Part shown: one piece after another, positions 52,963-55,368 of the stretch
How the letters are laid out: every line of letters starts with the position of its first letter
Numbering within the stretch: the stretch's first letter is position 1
DNA from: Melioribacteraceae bacterium
Lineage (GTDB): Bacteria > Bacteroidota > Ignavibacteria > Ignavibacteriales > Melioribacteraceae
Direction of reading: 5' to 3'
NCBI GenBank assembly: GCA_026983795.1
Contig: JALSTI010000147.1
Coordinates: 1 to 55,368, forward strand
Length of the DNA stretch: 55,368 nt
Notes under the pieces: model-generated
The model's database searches: none
What the model saw: the letters and a program-made list of their open reading frames with translations, nothing else
Told to the model about the DNA's origin: nothing
Position numbers and translations under genes: made by a program

Positions 52963-53343
52963 ATGTCAACTCCCGTTATTATTTCAACTGTTTTAATAAC
53001 GCTGGCTTTGGTTTTTTACTCGCTTGGTGTTTGGTCTGAGAGAATTGCCAGATATCTAAAACTTAAACATGTTGTTTTTTTCTGGATTGGTTTTATGTTC
53101 GATATTTCCGGCACATTTGCTATGCACAAAATTGCAACGGGACCTTTCAATATTCTTGAACCGCATACATTAACCGGACAAATTGCTTTGTGGCTTATGC
53201 TAATCCATGCAATTTGGGCTACTTTCGTTGTAAAAAAAGGAACCGGCTCATCCCGTAAAAGTTTTCACAAATACAGCTTGACAGTTTGGTTAATTTGGCT
53301 TATTCCATACTTCGGAGGTATGTACATGGGAATGGTCCGGTAA
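52963..53343 (+). CDS. HsmA-family small integral membrane protein
   Basis: A 126-residue protein with four membrane segments. The pattern LALVFYSLGVWSER ... FWIGFMFDISGTFAM ... SFHKYSLTVWLIWLIPYFGG matches the small HsmA/TIGR03987 family. Histidines and aromatic residues in the helices could bind heme, but this is inference. Function unknown. It lies 70 bases after the lipoprotein gene in the same direction. Confidence 0.8.
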   Translation: MSTPVIISTVLITLALVFYSLGVWSERIARYLKLKHVVFFWIGFMFDISGTFAMHKIATGPFNILEPHTLTGQIALWLMLIHAIWATFVVKKGTGSSRKSFHKYSLTVWLIWLIPYFGGMYMGMVR

Positions 53344-53372
53344 AAAATAAATGTTCTATCCCTTTAAATTTT

Positions 53373-55019
53373 TTATCGAAGAAGAATCATCTTTTTAGCT
53401 TGTACAAGTCCGTTAATACGCAACTGATAAATATAAATTCCGCTCGGTAAATTGCTTGCATTGAATATTACTGAATAATTTCCGGGAGCTTGTTTTTCAT
53501 TCACCAATGTTACTACTTCTCTGCCCAATATATCAAACACCTTTAGGCTTACAAAAACCCCCCTTATATTCCCCCCTTTGCCAAAGGGGGGATTGAGGGG
53601 GGTTGAGATTGAATATTGGATTGTAGTAGCAGGATTAAACGGATTAGGATAATTCTGAAACAGCTTGAATTCACCCGGAATATTCGATTCATCCGAAACG
53701 GATGTTAATGTAAAATGTAAATCGATATTATTAAATTCTGTTGATGAAGGTGCAATATCGAAAACGGATGTGCTGACCGCATCCGTGAAGCCAATACTTT
53801 GTGCAATTAATTGATATTTACCGTAAGGCAAATGATTAATTCTAAACGATCCGTTTTGTTTGGGAATTGAATAATACGTCAATTCATCGAAGTCAATATT
53901 TTTAGCAAACAGAATAATATCTGATACATTCACGGAATCGTTCGGATTTGAAGCATCCGCCGTAATGGAACCGCTTATTATCCCGCCCCCGTAAGAAGAA
54001 TCACGTTTTAAGATTATGCTGTTATTATCAACGGTATTTTGAATTAGTATGGAATCCGTCTGCTGCCAAAAAATAGCAGGATCGTTTGTATTGCTTACAT
54101 ATGCGGGCAAGTAAAAATCAGAGAACGCTTGAACATAATAATACCCCGGCTCAATAATATCATCAATAGCAAAAGTCCCGTCGTTATTTATGTTTGCCGT
54201 ATAAGATTGAATTACACCGGCTAATCCGGCGGCTCTGGCGGAAAGTTTTGTTGGTGTATGTTTTCCTTTTCGTACTACTATAATCCCTTTTCGAACGTTT
54301 GCTTTTGTACCGGCGTCAATAACTTTACCGAGAACTCTATTAGGAGTTTGAATTTTTTGAATAAGGTTAAAATTAATTTCCTTAACGGAATCCTGCTCAA
54401 TCAATAATTTTTTTGCATTGTAAGGATCGTATTGATTATCATAAAAAGTGAAATAATAACCGGCTTTTTCCGCTGCAACGGTGTAATTACCTTGCGGTAA
54501 TTTTTTTGAGAACCTCCCGCCGGCATTTGTATAAGTTGTATCGAACAAGTAGCTGCCGTCATAATAAAAATAAATTTTTGAATTATTTAATGGAGAGTTA
54601 TTCTCATCCAAAACCGTTCCCCCCACGGTTCCGGATTTATTTTGATCGTCATAAAATCTTATACTAATTTTCAAATCTTCTTGATCGGAATAACCAGAAT
54701 AAATAACTTTCATTGTGTCTAAAGTATCTTGCGATGTAACCATAAAGTAACCGGCTAAAAGACAATCCATTTTCAAAGTATCGCCCGGCGGAATTGTAAC
54801 CGGATATTGCCATTTTTTGTCGAAGCGGATAAAATAAAAATTGTTGTTATATCTAATTGTGTCAATTATTAAATCTTGATTGCCTCCGTTAATAAACAAT
54901 ACATTTTCCAAACGATCGAAAATATTACTAAATTCAATGGTATTCGGTTTAAGTACTAATTTAGGTTGCGCGTTTATTGCACCGACTAATGTAAGTAAAA
55001 ATATTATAAGAGCTTTCAT
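53373..55019 (-). CDS. secreted protein with carboxypeptidase-like repeats and type IX sorting domain
   Basis: About 548 residues from the ATG at 55019, which gives a signal peptide (MKALIIFLLTLVGAINAQ). A choice-of-anchor/HYDIN-like beta domain (LKPNTIEFSNIFDRLENVLF) is followed by several carboxypeptidase-regulatory-like domains (GTVGGTVLDENNSPL, RVLGKVIDAGTKANV, GGGIISGSI). The type-A sorting domain ends the protein (FKLFQNYPNPFNP ... SGIYIYQLRING ... KKMILLR). Between TIQYS and VSLKVFD it carries TPLNPPFGKGGNIRGVF, encoded by a C/G-rich palindromic repeat. Surface-display protein of unknown role. Confidence 0.85.
   Translation of the reverse strand: MKALIIFLLTLVGAINAQPKLVLKPNTIEFSNIFDRLENVLFINGGNQDLIIDTIRYNNNFYFIRFDKKWQYPVTIPPGDTLKMDCLLAGYFMVTSQDTLDTMKVIYSGYSDQEDLKISIRFYDDQNKSGTVGGTVLDENNSPLNNSKIYFYYDGSYLFDTTYTNAGGRFSKKLPQGNYTVAAEKAGYYFTFYDNQYDPYNAKKLLIEQDSVKEINFNLIQKIQTPNRVLGKVIDAGTKANVRKGIIVVRKGKHTPTKLSARAAGLAGVIQSYTANINNDGTFAIDDIIEPGYYYVQAFSDFYLPAYVSNTNDPAIFWQQTDSILIQNTVDNNSIILKRDSSYGGGIISGSITADASNPNDSVNVSDIILFAKNIDFDELTYYSIPKQNGSFRINHLPYGKYQLIAQSIGFTDAVSTSVFDIAPSSTEFNNIDLHFTLTSVSDESNIPGEFKLFQNYPNPFNPATTIQYSISTPLNPPFGKGGNIRGVFVSLKVFDILGREVVTLVNEKQAPGNYSVIFNASNLPSGIYIYQLRINGLVQAKKMILLR
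53556..53604. repeat. in-frame G/C-rich palindrome in third sorting domain
   Basis: An inner palindrome CCCCCCTTTGCCAAAGGGGG (53571-53591) is nested within outer AACCCCCC and GGGGGGTT arms. The whole stretch is translated in the sorting domain as NPPFGKGG. It sits at the same site in the domain as the 20-bp palindrome of the other two sorting domains. Confidence 0.9.
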
Positions 55020-55086
55020 ATCGACTTTATTTTTTACGTATTTGTATATTAGTTTTGAAATTAACAAAAAAGTGACATTAATTTAA

Positions 55087-55368
55087 TTGAAAAAAAAATC
55101 CTCTACATTTCATAACTTTTCAAAAGAAGAACTTATAAAACTTCTTTCCGAATCGAAAACCGGCAGCTCCGTATCTTTTCAAAAACTTTCGGCTACAATC
55201 CGGGAAATAAGTTATTCGTATTTTATTTCCAAATACAATCTAAAAAGAATTAATTATAAAGAAGATGTAGAAGATTTAACCCATAATGTTTATTTGACTT
55301 TCGCGGAACAATATCAAAACATAAATAATATTGAAAATTGGTTGCGGCGTGTTTTGTTCCTCACATTT
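55087..55368 (+). CDS. ECF sigma factor, 5' part only
   Basis: An open frame of 94 codons runs off the window from the TTG at 55087. It reads FSKEELIKLLSESKTGSSVS, then YKEDVEDLTHNVYLTFAEQY and NIENWLRRVLFLTF, the region 2 pattern of ECF sigma factors. The start codon is uncertain (TTG before an A-run, no clear Shine-Dalgarno). It is divergent from the third sorting-domain gene. Confidence 0.75.
   Translation, partial: MKKKSSTFHNFSKEELIKLLSESKTGSSVSFQKLSATIREISYSYFISKYNLKRINYKEDVEDLTHNVYLTFAEQYQNINNIENWLRRVLFLTF

Overview
The window looks like chromosome from a member of the Ignavibacteria/Bacteroidota side of the tree. Evidence: AT-rich DNA; three secreted proteins ending in the type IX secretion type-A sorting domain (NYPNPFNP ... 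IYxY ... KKMxLLK); many lipoproteins and signal peptides ending in AQ; a DUF2911 protein, a REP-type transposase, and an octaheme HAO-like cytochrome. Shine-Dalgarno GGAG motifs are visible before many starts. The placement is inference from protein style; no rRNA is present.

Layout. 0.1-11 kb: a geranylgeranyl-reductase-like flavoprotein, then M23 peptidase and DJ-1/PfpI (minus), a secreted M64 peptidase, and a plus-strand transport block (ClC chloride channel, rsmE, an SLC12-type cation-chloride transporter, a MOP-type exporter). 11-17.3 kb (minus): a sorting-domain protein, a beta-lactamase-like lipoprotein, an alpha/beta hydrolase, a MOSC protein, a REP-associated tyrosine transposase bracketed by two copies of a two-palindrome unit, DUF2147 and DinB. 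17.3-22.8 kb: a secreted GH13 amylase, a sorting-domain protein and a membrane metallophosphoesterase, bracketed by two inverted copies of a 169-bp miniature element. 22.9-26 kb: Mut7-C, DUF1853, enoyl-CoA hydratase and HAD phosphatase. 26.3-31.1 kb: archaeal-type class I aldolase, a lipoprotein, then a nitrogen-redox cassette (Rrf2 regulator, NapH-like Fe-S membrane protein, octaheme HAO-like cytochrome). 31.3-37.5 kb: rnpB, recJ, yebC, ruvC, ruvA, a Nif3-like protein and a zinc-ribbon coiled coil. 37.5-45.8 kb: two small unknowns, radA, an Mla-type ATPase, M1 aminopeptidase, an MFS exporter, and an ECF sigma / membrane protein / secreted coiled-coil trio. 45.9-55.4 kb: ispH, DUF2911, lipoprotein, PLP enzyme, a lipoprotein gene with a broken signal peptide, a decayed fragment of the amylase C-terminal module, a B12-radical SAM enzyme, a lipoprotein, an HsmA-like membrane protein, a third sorting-domain protein and the start of another ECF sigma gene.

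The most unusual theme is the spread of short palindromic repeats. One 20-base palindrome lies in frame at the same place in two sorting domains, and an unrelated palindrome lies at the equivalent place in the third. A fourth hairpin is translated inside the fibronectin-like part of one of them. Together with the REP transposase, its flanking units and the paired miniature elements, this suggests a genome in which mobile palindromes are tolerated inside the linkers of secreted proteins. The second theme is the HAO-like cassette, with perfect dyads directly before the start codons of both its regulator and its membrane subunit.
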